From the NCBI GenBank assembly GCA_014379595.1, contig JACMLM010000058.1, positions 1 through 64,000 of the forward strand: a stretch of DNA of 64,000 nt. The letters run 5' to 3'. Made by a program: the position numbers and the translations under genes. The notes beneath the pieces are model-generated. The model did not search any database, was not told where the DNA came from, and saw nothing but the letters and a program-made list of their open reading frames with translations. The DNA comes from Anaerolineales bacterium (lineage in GTDB: Bacteria > Chloroflexota > Anaerolineae > Anaerolineales > Villigracilaceae). Within the stretch, counting starts at the first letter, position 1, and each line of letters begins with the position of its first letter. Positions 52,969 through 62,293 of the stretch are shown piece by piece.

Positions 52969-53973
52969 ATGAGCATTACTGTTATTCATGTTGCCAAAGA
53001 AGCCGGAGTTTCCCGCACTACTGTTTCAAATGTATTCAGTGGAAAAGGGAAATACTCCGACGAAACGCGTGACGCAGTTTTAACTGCAGCTAAAAAACTT
53101 GGCTATAAGCCTAATCTGGCAGCACGTTCATTAATCACCAATCAATCGAGATTGATCGGTTTGATACTGCCTTCCTATGTTGACACCAATACACTTACCA
53201 ACAGCCCGTTTTACAATATCATTATGGACAGTGTTTACTCTGTCCTGCGCGACGAAGCTTATTATGACCTGATCATTTTTTCGGTTCCTTATAAGGAAAA
53301 ACTTCTGCAGGTGAGCGGTTGGATCGATGCCCGCAATGTAGATGGCATCCTGGCAATCGGTGAATATGACCAAAATTTCCTGAAAGATTTAAATTCTAAA
53401 GACATCCCAGTTGTTTTAATTGATAACTATTCACGCGGAAACTACGCAAATTTCTCTTATGTCAACTCAGATGACGAGACTGGGGGGTATTTAGGCACTC
53501 AGTATCTGATCAATAAAGGCTATAAAAAAATTGCCTTATGTGGTGTAGAGCTGACGGGTCCATTGATGCAAAAACGGTATGAAGGTTATAAACGTGCACT
53601 GAAAGAAGCAGGTTATAAGGAATATGTTTTTGATAAAAGTGATACGCCATTTGAAGCCGGGATGCAATTTTCTGATTTACTAACGGCACAACAAATTGAT
53701 GCTGCCTTTTGCACTGAGGATATGGTGGCGGTTGGCGTGCTTCATGGAATGCTCAGGAAAAACGTGCGCATCGGGCGGGACTTTGGATTGGTCGGCTTCG
53801 ATAACATTTACATTGGACAACAGGTTTTCCCCGAATTGACATCGATTGATCAAACTATCTTCGAAAAAGGTGAGACTGCAACGAAGACCCTTCTGAAAAT
53901 ACTGCAGAAGAAAACTTCACTTGGCAGCCGCTTGATTCTGCCAGTGAGCCTGGTTGCAAGAGAGAGTGCATAG
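52969..53973 (+). CDS. LacI-family transcriptional regulator of the alpha-glucan locus
   Basis: Repressor with an N-terminal HTH (ITVIHVAKEAGVSRTTVSNV, residues 3-22) and hinge (LAARSLITNQSRLIGLILP), followed by a periplasmic-binding-protein-like sensor domain (residues 60-334). The AAGGACACC leader gives a ribosome site. It is the only LacI protein in the window and three identical palindromes lie at its own and the two enzyme/transport promoters. The inducer is probably a disaccharide or a glucose phosphate derived from it. A small hairpin overlaps its stop codon. Confidence 0.93.
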   Translation: MSITVIHVAKEAGVSRTTVSNVFSGKGKYSDETRDAVLTAAKKLGYKPNLAARSLITNQSRLIGLILPSYVDTNTLTNSPFYNIIMDSVYSVLRDEAYYDLIIFSVPYKEKLLQVSGWIDARNVDGILAIGEYDQNFLKDLNSKDIPVVLIDNYSRGNYANFSYVNSDDETGGYLGTQYLINKGYKKIALCGVELTGPLMQKRYEGYKRALKEAGYKEYVFDKSDTPFEAGMQFSDLLTAQQIDAAFCTEDMVAVGVLHGMLRKNVRIGRDFGLVGFDNIYIGQQVFPELTSIDQTIFEKGETATKTLLKILQKKTSLGSRLILPVSLVARESA

Positions 53974-53986
53974 CTCTCTTTTTTTA
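53961..53986 (+). terminator. Terminator overlapping the LacI stop codon
   Basis: Stem AGAGAG/CTCTCT with a 7-nt loop containing the TAG stop, followed by a run of seven to eight T residues. Confidence 0.7.
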
Positions 53987-53994
53987 GTTATTTG

Positions 53995-54008
53995 GTTGAA
54001 CGTTCAAC
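53995..54008. promoter_or_regulatory. LacI-type operator 3 upstream of the GH65 genes
   Basis: Third identical GTTGAACGTTCAAC copy. It contains the -35 TTGAAC (53996-54001) of the GH65 promoter. Confidence 0.85.
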
Positions 54009-54024
54009 AAAAATTACATAATAT
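53996..54024 (+). promoter_or_regulatory. Promoter of the GH65/beta-phosphoglucomutase operon
   Basis: TTGAAC (53996-54001), 17-nt spacer, TAATAT (54019-54024). Overlap with the operator predicts direct repression. Confidence 0.55.
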
Positions 54025-54082
54025 TCCCAATTTCCAACGTATTTTGGAATATAGGGCATGCATTTTTTAGGAGTCATTATCG

Positions 54083-56317
54083 ATGGCAAAGACGGCTGAT
54101 AAATATTTATGCGTGGATCCATGGAAAATTATTGAAGATGGATTTCACCCGCAGAGAAGCCAGGTATCTGAATCATTATTTTCATTAGCGAACGAGCATC
54201 AGGGTGTGCGCGGATATTTTGACGAGGGCTATTCTGGGGAAAGTTTGACGGGTGTATATCTCAATGGCATCTATGAGGAACGCTTTACTGAAGGCATGTC
54301 ATATAAAGGTATTTCCAATCGTCTGGCGTTTATGGTCAACACAGTTGACTGGTTATACACACGCATTGAAGTAGATGAGGAAATACTTGACCTGGCAAAA
54401 AGCAAATTCTCCAATTTTCGGCGGGAATTGGATTTTCGCACAGGGGAGTTGCAACGTGAATTTGTTTGGGAAACAGCTTCTGGAAAGAAAATTCAGCTTA
54501 TCTTTTTGCGGCTGCTCAGCATGGAAACGAAAGAGCTGGCGTGTCAGCAAATTCGTGTTACGCCGTTAAATTTTTCAGGCAAAGTTACATTAACAATGGG
54601 CATAGACTTTTCCATTCAACATCGCATGTTTGCAGAGAATTTTTGGGATTGTCCGCGCACAGCTGATCGGGCAATTCTTGGCGTTAGCAAGAATATTGGG
54701 CATCGTCTATTTGTAGGTATGAAAATATATAGTGAAACGGAACAAATTTCCATTGAAGCGGATAAGTTTGTGGGGGTTCGTTTAGATGTAGATACTGTCG
54801 AAGATCAAGAAACAGTTATCGGGAAGTGTGTGGCGCTGCACACAGATCGGAATCCTGCTCAAGCGTTGGATGATGCTTGGGAGAGAGGTATGTCTCAGTT
54901 ACAGGCGTCCCCAAAAAAATATGAGGATGTATTAAAAGAGAATCAGGTTTATTGGGGGAACTTTTGGGCGAAATCAGATATCAAGATTGATGGTGATGCC
55001 GATACTCAACAGGGAATTCGATTTTGTATTTTCCAAATGCAGCAGACATATCGGGGCGTAATTGACGGCGCGAACATCGGTGCGAAAGGGTTGACGGGTG
55101 AAGCTTATAACGGTAACGCGTTTTGGGATACCGAGACGTATTGTTTGCCATTTTATTTATTTAGTAATCCGACAGCTGCCAAGGCATTGATTGATTATCG
55201 TTATAAGACTTTACCGCAGGCAATGGAGCGCGCAAAGGATTTGGATTGCGACGGCGCATGTTATCCCGTGGCGACGATTGATGGCACGGAGAGTTGTACA
55301 CTTTGGCAGCATGCCAGTTTGCAATTCCAACCAACGACAGCTGTGGCGTATGCAGTCTGGCATTATGCAAATGTGACAGGGGATAAAGCATTCCTGCAAT
55401 TAGAAGGTGCAGAGTTATTGATTCAAATTTGCCGTTTCCTTGCCAGCCGTGGACAGTGGTCACCGAATGGCAAGTTTGGTTATTACGCAGTGATGGGCCC
55501 TGACGAATTTCAAATGATGGTTAACAACAATGCATACACCAATTACATGGCGAAGCGGACATTTGAATTTGCTTTGAATGTTTTAGATGAAATGAATTTA
55601 TCAACACGGGATTGTTCACCTGCAGAATTGGATTCGTGGCGACGCATGTCAACAGAGATGATCATCCCCTATGATTCAAAAACAAAGCTTTATGAACAAC
55701 ATACAGGCTTCTTCGATCTTCCACACGTTGATGTGGATGCTATTCCTGTAGAAGATTTCCCGCTTTATCACCATTGGTCATACGACCGCATTTATCGCAA
55801 TGACATGATCAAGCAGCCTGATGTATTGATGTTTATGTTTTTGTATAACCAATCATTTTCTTTGGAAGAGAAACAGGCAAATTACGATTACTACGAGCCT
55901 CGCTGTATTCATGAGTCATCGCTTTCACCGTCTGTTCATTCAATACTGGCTTCAGAATTGGGTCGCCATCAGGAAGCATTCGATTTTTTCCGTTTTGCAA
56001 CACGTATTGACTTGGACAACTACAACCGTAATACAGGTGAAGGAATACATACTACATCTATTGCTGCGGCTTGGATGAATATAGTTTACGGCTTCGGCGG
56101 GATGCGCTCGGATGGCAATGTCTTATCTTTCAAGCCATCGATTCCATCACATTGGAACGGATACAGTTTCCAGGTCACGTATCAAGGCTCTGTCTTGCGT
56201 CTGGAAGTTGAACAAAGCAGGGCTACTATCCGCGTGACAGATGGGGAGCCCGTCAGTGTGAAATTCTGTGGGCAGTTGATGAACGTAAATCGAGATAGTG
56301 TCAGCATCGAAATGTAA
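54083..56317 (+). CDS. GH65 disaccharide phosphorylase (first)
   Basis: Cytosolic inverting phosphorylase that splits an alpha-linked glucose disaccharide with phosphate, giving beta-glucose 1-phosphate and glucose or an acceptor. The 744-residue protein has the GH65 order: N-terminal beta-sandwich (1-270), linker helices, (alpha/alpha)6 barrel and a small C-terminal domain. FWDTETYCLPFYLF and VMGPDEFQMMVNNNAYTN (catalytic Glu in GPDE) are family hallmarks; YDYYEPRCIHESSLSP is the phosphate-binding region. AGGAGTC lies upstream of the ATG. Linkage preference (nigerose, kojibiose, trehalose, maltose) is not certain; the GH87 neighbour suggests alpha-1,3. Confidence 0.92.
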   Translation: MAKTADKYLCVDPWKIIEDGFHPQRSQVSESLFSLANEHQGVRGYFDEGYSGESLTGVYLNGIYEERFTEGMSYKGISNRLAFMVNTVDWLYTRIEVDEEILDLAKSKFSNFRRELDFRTGELQREFVWETASGKKIQLIFLRLLSMETKELACQQIRVTPLNFSGKVTLTMGIDFSIQHRMFAENFWDCPRTADRAILGVSKNIGHRLFVGMKIYSETEQISIEADKFVGVRLDVDTVEDQETVIGKCVALHTDRNPAQALDDAWERGMSQLQASPKKYEDVLKENQVYWGNFWAKSDIKIDGDADTQQGIRFCIFQMQQTYRGVIDGANIGAKGLTGEAYNGNAFWDTETYCLPFYLFSNPTAAKALIDYRYKTLPQAMERAKDLDCDGACYPVATIDGTESCTLWQHASLQFQPTTAVAYAVWHYANVTGDKAFLQLEGAELLIQICRFLASRGQWSPNGKFGYYAVMGPDEFQMMVNNNAYTNYMAKRTFEFALNVLDEMNLSTRDCSPAELDSWRRMSTEMIIPYDSKTKLYEQHTGFFDLPHVDVDAIPVEDFPLYHHWSYDRIYRNDMIKQPDVLMFMFLYNQSFSLEEKQANYDYYEPRCIHESSLSPSVHSILASELGRHQEAFDFFRFATRIDLDNYNRNTGEGIHTTSIAAAWMNIVYGFGGMRSDGNVLSFKPSIPSHWNGYSFQVTYQGSVLRLEVEQSRATIRVTDGEPVSVKFCGQLMNVNRDSVSIEM

Positions 56318-56405
56318 GAACTCTTATAACAAAGCACACGAAGATCAAAAAGGAAAAACTTTTGGTGTTTTCGTGATGAAAAGAATCGCGGATCAAGGAC
56401 TTCAT

Positions 56406-58667
56406 ATGGACTGGAACATCACGGAAACAAATCAACTTACTCCTCAAGATATTGACCGCCAGGGGAACAAACTGCTGATCGGCAATGGCTACATTGGTTA
56501 CCGCGGCACGCTGGAAGAATTTAACAAAGAACAAAAGACCGCCACTATTGTCTCAGGTTTATATGACAAGGTCGGCAATCAATGGCGTGAACCTGTCAAT
56601 TTGCCGAATGGATGCTTTGTACAGATTATCTACAAAGGCGAATCGTTACATGCTCTCACTAGTAAAGTCATTTCTCATGCCCAAAGCGTGGATATGCAAT
56701 CTGCTGTCCACATGCGTGAGACTTTATTTGAGACTTCCGATGGTAACTGCATCACCATCCGCTCACGGCGTTTTGCAAGTTTAGCTCGGCATCATTTACT
56801 TTGCATGGAATATTCCATCAGTGTTGATCATGAATGTGAAGTAGATATTCACACAGGTATTGATGGCGACGTATGGGATATCAATGGTCCCCACTTTGTC
56901 GAAATGGAAACATATGAAAGGGATAATGTCATTTCAGTAAGCGCTATTACACATGAAAATGCAGTTCGAGTCGTAGTTTCTGAAGCTGTATTATTTCCTG
57001 TTGAAAATGAAACAAGGACTACATCCTTTCGTGATTTTGATAAGGTTCCTATTCAAAGTACTCTTACTTTTTATAAATTTATTTCGCACGTCACTGGAAT
57101 TGACTCAACTGATCCAGTGAAAGCTAGCCGCGAACTTTGCAAAGAATCTGCCTTACTTGGTTTTGACTCTTTGCTCGCCGAACATACTGCGCTTTGGTCA
57201 CAGCGCTGGGAAGCTTGTGACATACAAATCACAGGAGATGAAGAAGCACAGCAGGCTTTGCGCTTTAGTATGTATCACTTGCTTTCTATCGTTCCTGCAC
57301 ATACGGAGCGCGCTTCAATTCCTGCACGCGGTATGTCAGGTCAAATGTACAAGGGCGCTATCTTTTGGGATACTGAAATTTTCATGCTCCCATTTTTCAC
57401 ACATGCTTTTCCATCATTAGCGCGCAATCTTTTACTTTATCGTTATCACACGCTTGATGGTGCGCGTCGTAAGGCACATGAATACGGTTTTCGTGGCGCG
57501 TTCTATGCTTGGGAGAGTCAGGATACGGGCGATGATGCCTGTACATTGTTCAACGTCACAGATGTTTTTACCAATCGTCCCATGCGTACATATTTCCGCG
57601 ATAAGCAGGTCCACATCAGTGCAGATGTCGTCTATGCCTTCTGGCAATATTTTTCGTTGACGGGCGACGCATCTATATGGCGCGATGGTGGTACAGAAGT
57701 TGTCTTTGAATGCGCGCGCTTCTTTTTGTCCTATATTTATTACAACCCCGATAAACATCGTTATGAAATTCTCGATGTCACAGGTCCGGACGAATATCAT
57801 GAGCGCGTTCACAACAATGCTTATACAAATCGCATGGCTGCAAATACATTGGAAGTTTGCCGAAAAGTCGTGACCTATCTTCAACAAAATTCTCCAGAAT
57901 TTTTTGAGGAATTGATAACGACTCTAGACTTCGAGTCGGACCTGGCATTTATCAATGATGTTGTCTCGAATCTTTATCTGCCCGATTCAAACCCGACCGA
58001 TGGCCTGATCCCCCAATTTGATGATTATTTCACGCTGGAAAATCTCCCCCTAAAAAGCCTGGTTGAGCGCAAGTTGCATCCGCATGAATATTTTGGCGGC
58101 GGAAGTGGACTCGCCACTACAACACAAATCATCAAACAGGCTGATGTGGTGCTAATGCTTTATCTCTTTGGCGAACAACATTCGCTGGAGACAAAATCCG
58201 TCAATTGGGAATATTATGAACCTCGTACGGAGCATGGCTCAAGTTTGAGCGCCTGCTCTTATTCGCTCATTGCAGCCCAAATCGGCAAAGTGGACTGGGC
58301 TTACAAGTACTTCATGAAAACCGCCACGATAGATCTATCTGGAAAAGGAAAACAATATGTAGGAACTCTCTATATTGGGGGGACACACCCTGCAGGTAAT
58401 GGTGGCGCTTGGATGTCTGCAGTCTTTGGTTTGTGTGGCATCCGCTGCATCAATGACACCATCTCGATCAACCCTCATCTCCCTGCACACTGGGAGCAAG
58501 TCTCTATCCCTTTCATGCTGCATGGGCAGAAATTAAAAATCACATTAACTCATGAAATTATCAGCGTCAAGCCGCTGAGTCCGTTGGAAATTCCACTCAC
58601 TATTTCTGTAGGCGAGTCAATTTATCCACTGCATGCTACGGGCGAGATAAAAATTCAAATTAATTGA
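56406..58667 (+). CDS. GH65 disaccharide phosphorylase (second)
   Basis: A second, divergent GH65 enzyme of about 753 residues. The catalytic segment is VTGPDEYHERVHNNAYTN and the barrel entry AIFWDTEIFMLPFF; the phosphate site is NWEYYEPRTEHGSSLS. I placed the start at 56406 (MDWNITETNQL) because AAGGA lies six bases upstream; a longer frame opening at 56298 would overlap the first GH65 gene and encodes an uncharacteristic leader. Different pocket sequences from the first copy suggest a different substrate length or linkage, for example oligosaccharide versus disaccharide. Confidence 0.9.
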   Translation: MDWNITETNQLTPQDIDRQGNKLLIGNGYIGYRGTLEEFNKEQKTATIVSGLYDKVGNQWREPVNLPNGCFVQIIYKGESLHALTSKVISHAQSVDMQSAVHMRETLFETSDGNCITIRSRRFASLARHHLLCMEYSISVDHECEVDIHTGIDGDVWDINGPHFVEMETYERDNVISVSAITHENAVRVVVSEAVLFPVENETRTTSFRDFDKVPIQSTLTFYKFISHVTGIDSTDPVKASRELCKESALLGFDSLLAEHTALWSQRWEACDIQITGDEEAQQALRFSMYHLLSIVPAHTERASIPARGMSGQMYKGAIFWDTEIFMLPFFTHAFPSLARNLLLYRYHTLDGARRKAHEYGFRGAFYAWESQDTGDDACTLFNVTDVFTNRPMRTYFRDKQVHISADVVYAFWQYFSLTGDASIWRDGGTEVVFECARFFLSYIYYNPDKHRYEILDVTGPDEYHERVHNNAYTNRMAANTLEVCRKVVTYLQQNSPEFFEELITTLDFESDLAFINDVVSNLYLPDSNPTDGLIPQFDDYFTLENLPLKSLVERKLHPHEYFGGGSGLATTTQIIKQADVVLMLYLFGEQHSLETKSVNWEYYEPRTEHGSSLSACSYSLIAAQIGKVDWAYKYFMKTATIDLSGKGKQYVGTLYIGGTHPAGNGGAWMSAVFGLCGIRCINDTISINPHLPAHWEQVSIPFMLHGQKLKITLTHEIISVKPLSPLEIPLTISVGESIYPLHATGEIKIQIN

Positions 58668-58691
58668 TCTAAAACATTTAAAGGAATTTTT

Positions 58692-59351
58692 ATGATTCGA
58701 GAAATGCGTGCGGCTATCTTTGACCTTGACGGTGTTATTGTGGATACCGCTAAATATCATTATCTCGCTTGGAAACGGCTTGCCAACGAATACGGCTTTG
58801 ACTTCACCGAGAGTGATAATGAACGTCTCAAGGGTGTAAGTCGTATCCGCTCTTTGGAGATTCTGCTCGAAATTGGCGGGCTGACTTTTGATAATATAAA
58901 AAAAACTAAAATGGCTGATAAGAAGAATGATTGGTATGTTGACTCTATAAGTCAGATGGACGCATCTGAAATTCTCCCTGGAGTAGTCGAGTATCTGAAA
59001 AATATTCGCGCTAAAGGTATTAAAACAGCGATTGGGTCAGCCTCAAAAAATGCACCCTTGATTCTTGAACGACTTGGCATTATTTCACTTTTCGATGTGA
59101 TCGTAGATGGAAATAAAGTAAGCAAAGCGAAACCAGATCCAGAGGTCTTTCTCCGCGCTGCCAACGAACTTGCAATTCATCCTTATAACTGTGTTGTATT
59201 TGAGGATGCTGAAGCAGGCATTCAAGCCGCTATTAGCGCAGGTATGGGAGTAGTTGGCATAGGGAAGCCATCCATACTAAAGGAAGCGGATATGGTGATG
59301 GGCGGATTTTATCAACTTGAAATGATTTTGGGTACTTATTTAAAAACTTAA
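58692..59351 (+). CDS. pgmB: Beta-phosphoglucomutase
   Basis: Converts beta-glucose 1-phosphate from the GH65 enzymes to glucose 6-phosphate. HAD-fold, 219 residues: nucleophile and acid in AAIFDLDGVIVDTAKYHYLA (DxDGV), LKGVSRIRSLE cap loop, GSASKNAPLILERL, KAKPDPEVFLRAA and the Asp pair region FEDAEAGIQAA. The cap signatures are those of beta-PGM and not of a general phosphatase. AAGGAAT lies upstream of the ATG. Closes the GH65 operon. Confidence 0.94.
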   Translation: MIREMRAAIFDLDGVIVDTAKYHYLAWKRLANEYGFDFTESDNERLKGVSRIRSLEILLEIGGLTFDNIKKTKMADKKNDWYVDSISQMDASEILPGVVEYLKNIRAKGIKTAIGSASKNAPLILERLGIISLFDVIVDGNKVSKAKPDPEVFLRAANELAIHPYNCVVFEDAEAGIQAAISAGMGVVGIGKPSILKEADMVMGGFYQLEMILGTYLKT

Positions 59352-59424
59352 ATAGATCAGCTTGGCATATTGATGGGTGGATTAAAAGCCACTGCTTACT
59401 TATTAAACTATACTGTATGGGGGA

Positions 59425-59452
59425 TTAACATATACTGACCCATGACTATAAT
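59425..59452 (+). promoter_or_regulatory. Promoter of the small lipoprotein gene
   Basis: TTAACA (59425-59430), 16-nt spacer, perfect TATAAT (59447-59452). The predicted leader is about 25 nt. Confidence 0.55.
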
Positions 59453-59482
59453 CATATTATCTTAATTTAAAGGAGAAAGAGA

Positions 59483-59941
59483 ATGAAGAAATATAGTGTT
59501 TACCTTGCAGTTGTAGTTCTTGTTTTAGCTTCGCTTGCCTGTCAGACAATTATGGGCGGTGGAGATAATAATGATTTTACTCCGCCTACCGCAGATAGCG
59601 GTGATGTAAGTACTCCTGTAGCAGCTACACCTGAATCAAACGATGGCGGTGATATTACAGTTGGCGGTGAATCGCAATTTCCTGTTACCAGTGATGCGTT
59701 TAATGTAGCGAGCACATCTGAGTCGGTAAGTTACCAAACGAATCTAAGCTCTGATGATGTTTTAAAGTTTTATCGTGACGAATTTGGCAAAATGGGCCTA
59801 ACTGAAGATGAGTCCCTGTCTGTTATCTTTGGCAGTACATTTACCATGACATTTACAGGACATGAAAGTGGTAAAAATGTATATCTTGTAGGTGCAGATG
59901 CAGGTGACGGTTCTTTATATATCACAATCGCATTGGGATAA
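59483..59941 (+). CDS. Small lipoprotein of unknown function
   Basis: A 152-residue secreted protein with signal MKKYSVYLAVVVLVLASLAC (lipobox LAC+Q), a Gly/Asp/Thr-rich linker to about residue 62 and a compact alpha/beta-like domain (VSYQTNLSSDDVLKFYRDEF; VIFGSTFTMTFTGHESGKNV). Similar small domains occur in Chloroflexota lipoproteins, but I recognise no function. GGAGAAAGAG precedes the ATG. It has its own promoter and terminator. Confidence 0.78.
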   Translation: MKKYSVYLAVVVLVLASLACQTIMGGGDNNDFTPPTADSGDVSTPVAATPESNDGGDITVGGESQFPVTSDAFNVASTSESVSYQTNLSSDDVLKFYRDEFGKMGLTEDESLSVIFGSTFTMTFTGHESGKNVYLVGADAGDGSLYITIALG

Positions 59942-59950
59942 TTTCTATAA

Positions 59951-59984
59951 AAAAGCTGACGCTCTCCAGAGAGCGTCAGCTTTT
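59951..59984 (+). terminator. Terminator after the small lipoprotein
   Basis: Perfect 16-bp arms (AAAAGCTGACGCTCTC and complement), 2-nt loop, T-run on the right. Confidence 0.92.
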
Positions 59985-60061
59985 TTATACTACAGAGTGC
60001 CGCATAATTATCCAGATCATCATTATATTTTTGTTCTACTTTCTTTCAGAAAATTTAGTGA

Positions 60062-61825
60062 TTATGTAATAAGCGGCAATACTTCAACCCATTTGCGAAC
60101 GGAATTTATCAGGAATATTTTTGAGCATTTCTCTAATTCATCTTTGTGAATAACTTGTTCCTTGATTTTGCCTGTTTCCAACAAATGTGCTCTAAACGTG
60201 CCAGGCAACAGTCCACAGGATATTAGCGGTGTGACTAATTGATTGTTTATTTCAACAACAAGATTGCCGATGGTAAATTCGGTAAGTTGATTATTTTCAT
60301 TATATAGCAGGATGTCATCCGGTTTAGTTTTGGACTTGGAACTTGATTCTGCTATAAATGGATACATCTCGCGTCGGGTGGTTTTATGATATAGAAATAC
60401 TTCCTGGGAATTAATAGGCTGCTCTGCCAAACGGACTTTGAAAGCACCTTTCTGTATCTGAATATCTTTCGTTTCTGAATTAAGTTCACCGAATTTATTC
60501 AATAAAACTCTAACACGCTGAACGGACTTAAATTTGGTCGCAAGTTCATTGAGATGAGTTTCAAATTTTTCTCTTGAAAATGTAAAATCGAAATATTTGG
60601 CAGAATCCTGAATTCTTGCAATATGTTTGTCAAGAAGAAAATATCCCTCTTCTGGAGTCCAGAGTATGGTTTCGATCAGAGAAAATTCTGGCTCGCTTTG
60701 CGTTAATACTTGAGCTTTGAGAATAGCTTCGTCATATTCATCTGTGCTGGTGGAATCCCATACAATGCCGCCGCCCACCCCATATTCTGCTATTTCACTT
60801 TCTCTATCAATGAGCACAGTCCGAATGGTTACATTGAACTGGGCTTTTCGATTTGGCGCGATATAACCAATACTTCCTGTGTAAATTTTTCGCGGCGTTG
60901 TTTCCAACTCAGAGATGATATTCATTGTGCTCACTTTGGGAGCACCTGTGATCGATCCGCACGGAAAAAGCGCGGTAAAGATTTCGTCTATGGAGGCATG
61001 AGTCTTTGCCTGAACCGTTGACGTCATTTGGAAGAGGGTGGAATATTTTTCGATCTTAAATAATTCGGGTACATGCACACTTCCAATTTCAGCAATGCGC
61101 CCTATATCATTGCGGATCATGTCCACGATCATCACATTTTCAGCACGGTTCTTCGCCGAATCATGCAGCCATTCGGCTTGTTCTTTATCTTCACGTGTAG
61201 TTTTGCCGCGCTTAACCGTCCCTTTCATGGGGTTGCCGTAAATTTTATCCCCATCTAGTTTAAAGAATAATTCAGGAGAAGCAGAACAGATCACATTTGA
61301 GCCAGTATCAATATAAGCCGCATATTTATTTTGATTTTGTGTGAGGTTTAAGAAAAGCTCCCATTCTTTATTTTTAAATTCAGAATTCAAGCGCATTGTG
61401 TAATTGACTTGATACGTTCTTCCATGCGCAATGTGATCTTTGATTTTCTCGATTGCTGCGTTATAACTTTCCCGTTCAATACTTGCTCGCCAGTTCAGGG
61501 GAATTAGATTTCCGATGTCTTCGCGTAGCGCCCTGTGGGTAAAGACATCGGAAGTCTTTAGTGTTTGCGGCTCAGAATATAACCCAAACCAAACCAATGG
61601 AAAATCACTCGTCACTCGAACATGTAGAGCATTATCAAATGCAGGTGCAGCTTCATAGCTGACAAATCCCGCCGCGTGCCAATTATTGGCGTTGACCAGC
61701 CTTTCCACCTCTCGCAAACTATCGCGTACATTATCAATGCTTGTCGCGCTTATAATGCAGTGCGGATTCGTAAAATGGAGCCACTCATTGTTGCTCTTTA
61801 ATAAAACTTCATTCTTTTCGATCAA
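60062..61825 (-). CDS. pabBC: Aminodeoxychorismate synthase/lyase fusion (PabB-PabC)
   Basis: Makes p-aminobenzoate for folate: the N-terminal part converts chorismate with ammonia to 4-amino-4-deoxychorismate and the C-terminal PLP domain removes pyruvate. Residues about 80-355 are the chorismate-binding domain (VNYTMRLNSEF, PMKGTVKRGKT, MIVDMIRNDIGRI, FPCGSITGAPKVSTMNII). Residues about 375-587 are a class IV aminotransferase-like lyase (IETILWTPEEGYFLLDKHIA; PGTFRAHLLETGKI). The glutaminase PabA is not present here. The protein is 587 residues, standard for such fusions. A 12-bp gap separates it from the divergent VanZ gene. Confidence 0.93.
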   Translation of the reverse strand: MIEKNEVLLKSNNEWLHFTNPHCIISATSIDNVRDSLREVERLVNANNWHAAGFVSYEAAPAFDNALHVRVTSDFPLVWFGLYSEPQTLKTSDVFTHRALREDIGNLIPLNWRASIERESYNAAIEKIKDHIAHGRTYQVNYTMRLNSEFKNKEWELFLNLTQNQNKYAAYIDTGSNVICSASPELFFKLDGDKIYGNPMKGTVKRGKTTREDKEQAEWLHDSAKNRAENVMIVDMIRNDIGRIAEIGSVHVPELFKIEKYSTLFQMTSTVQAKTHASIDEIFTALFPCGSITGAPKVSTMNIISELETTPRKIYTGSIGYIAPNRKAQFNVTIRTVLIDRESEIAEYGVGGGIVWDSTSTDEYDEAILKAQVLTQSEPEFSLIETILWTPEEGYFLLDKHIARIQDSAKYFDFTFSREKFETHLNELATKFKSVQRVRVLLNKFGELNSETKDIQIQKGAFKVRLAEQPINSQEVFLYHKTTRREMYPFIAESSSKSKTKPDDILLYNENNQLTEFTIGNLVVEINNQLVTPLISCGLLPGTFRAHLLETGKIKEQVIHKDELEKCSKIFLINSVRKWVEVLPLIT

Positions 61826-61837
61826 GGTAGCCTCGGT

Positions 61838-62227
61838 ATGAAAAAATTCCTTTTAATTGTACCTCGCTGGTTTCCTGCATTTCTGATGATGACGGTTATT
61901 TTTATTTTCTCCTCACGCTCTGGAGATGACCTTCCCAACTTTCTAGGCTGGGATTATTTTGTAAAAAAAGGAGGCCATATGGTCGGTTATGGCATCCTCG
62001 CTTTGTCTTATTTCCATTTATTGAAAGAGGGCAAAAATCGATATTGGCTGGCATGGATCATGGCTGTAATATTTTCAGCCACAGACGAATTTCATCAATC
62101 CTTTGTCCCCGGTCGCAGCTCGTCAGTTTTTGATGTATTAATATTCGATAATTTTGGAGCGATCCTCGGGCTGTCGTTGTATTATTTCTATCAGAGTAAA
62201 CATAAGAAAGAAAATCACTCACCATAA
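61838..62227 (+). CDS. VanZ-family membrane protein
   Basis: A 129-residue protein with about four hydrophobic helices. Family signature residues: FIFSSRSGDDLPN near residue 30, GGHMVGYGILALSYFHLL, and DEFHQSFVPGRSSSVFDVL near residue 86. The last motif is typical of VanZ-like proteins, which give low teicoplanin resistance in enterococci; here a role is unknown. Divergent from pabBC. Confidence 0.87.
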   Translation: MKKFLLIVPRWFPAFLMMTVIFIFSSRSGDDLPNFLGWDYFVKKGGHMVGYGILALSYFHLLKEGKNRYWLAWIMAVIFSATDEFHQSFVPGRSSSVFDVLIFDNFGAILGLSLYYFYQSKHKKENHSP

Positions 62228-62293
62228 ATTTTGAAAAGAGCGCGACTATGACTGTCACGCTCTTCCTGTTCTCTGATCACTATTCTCTTTTTA

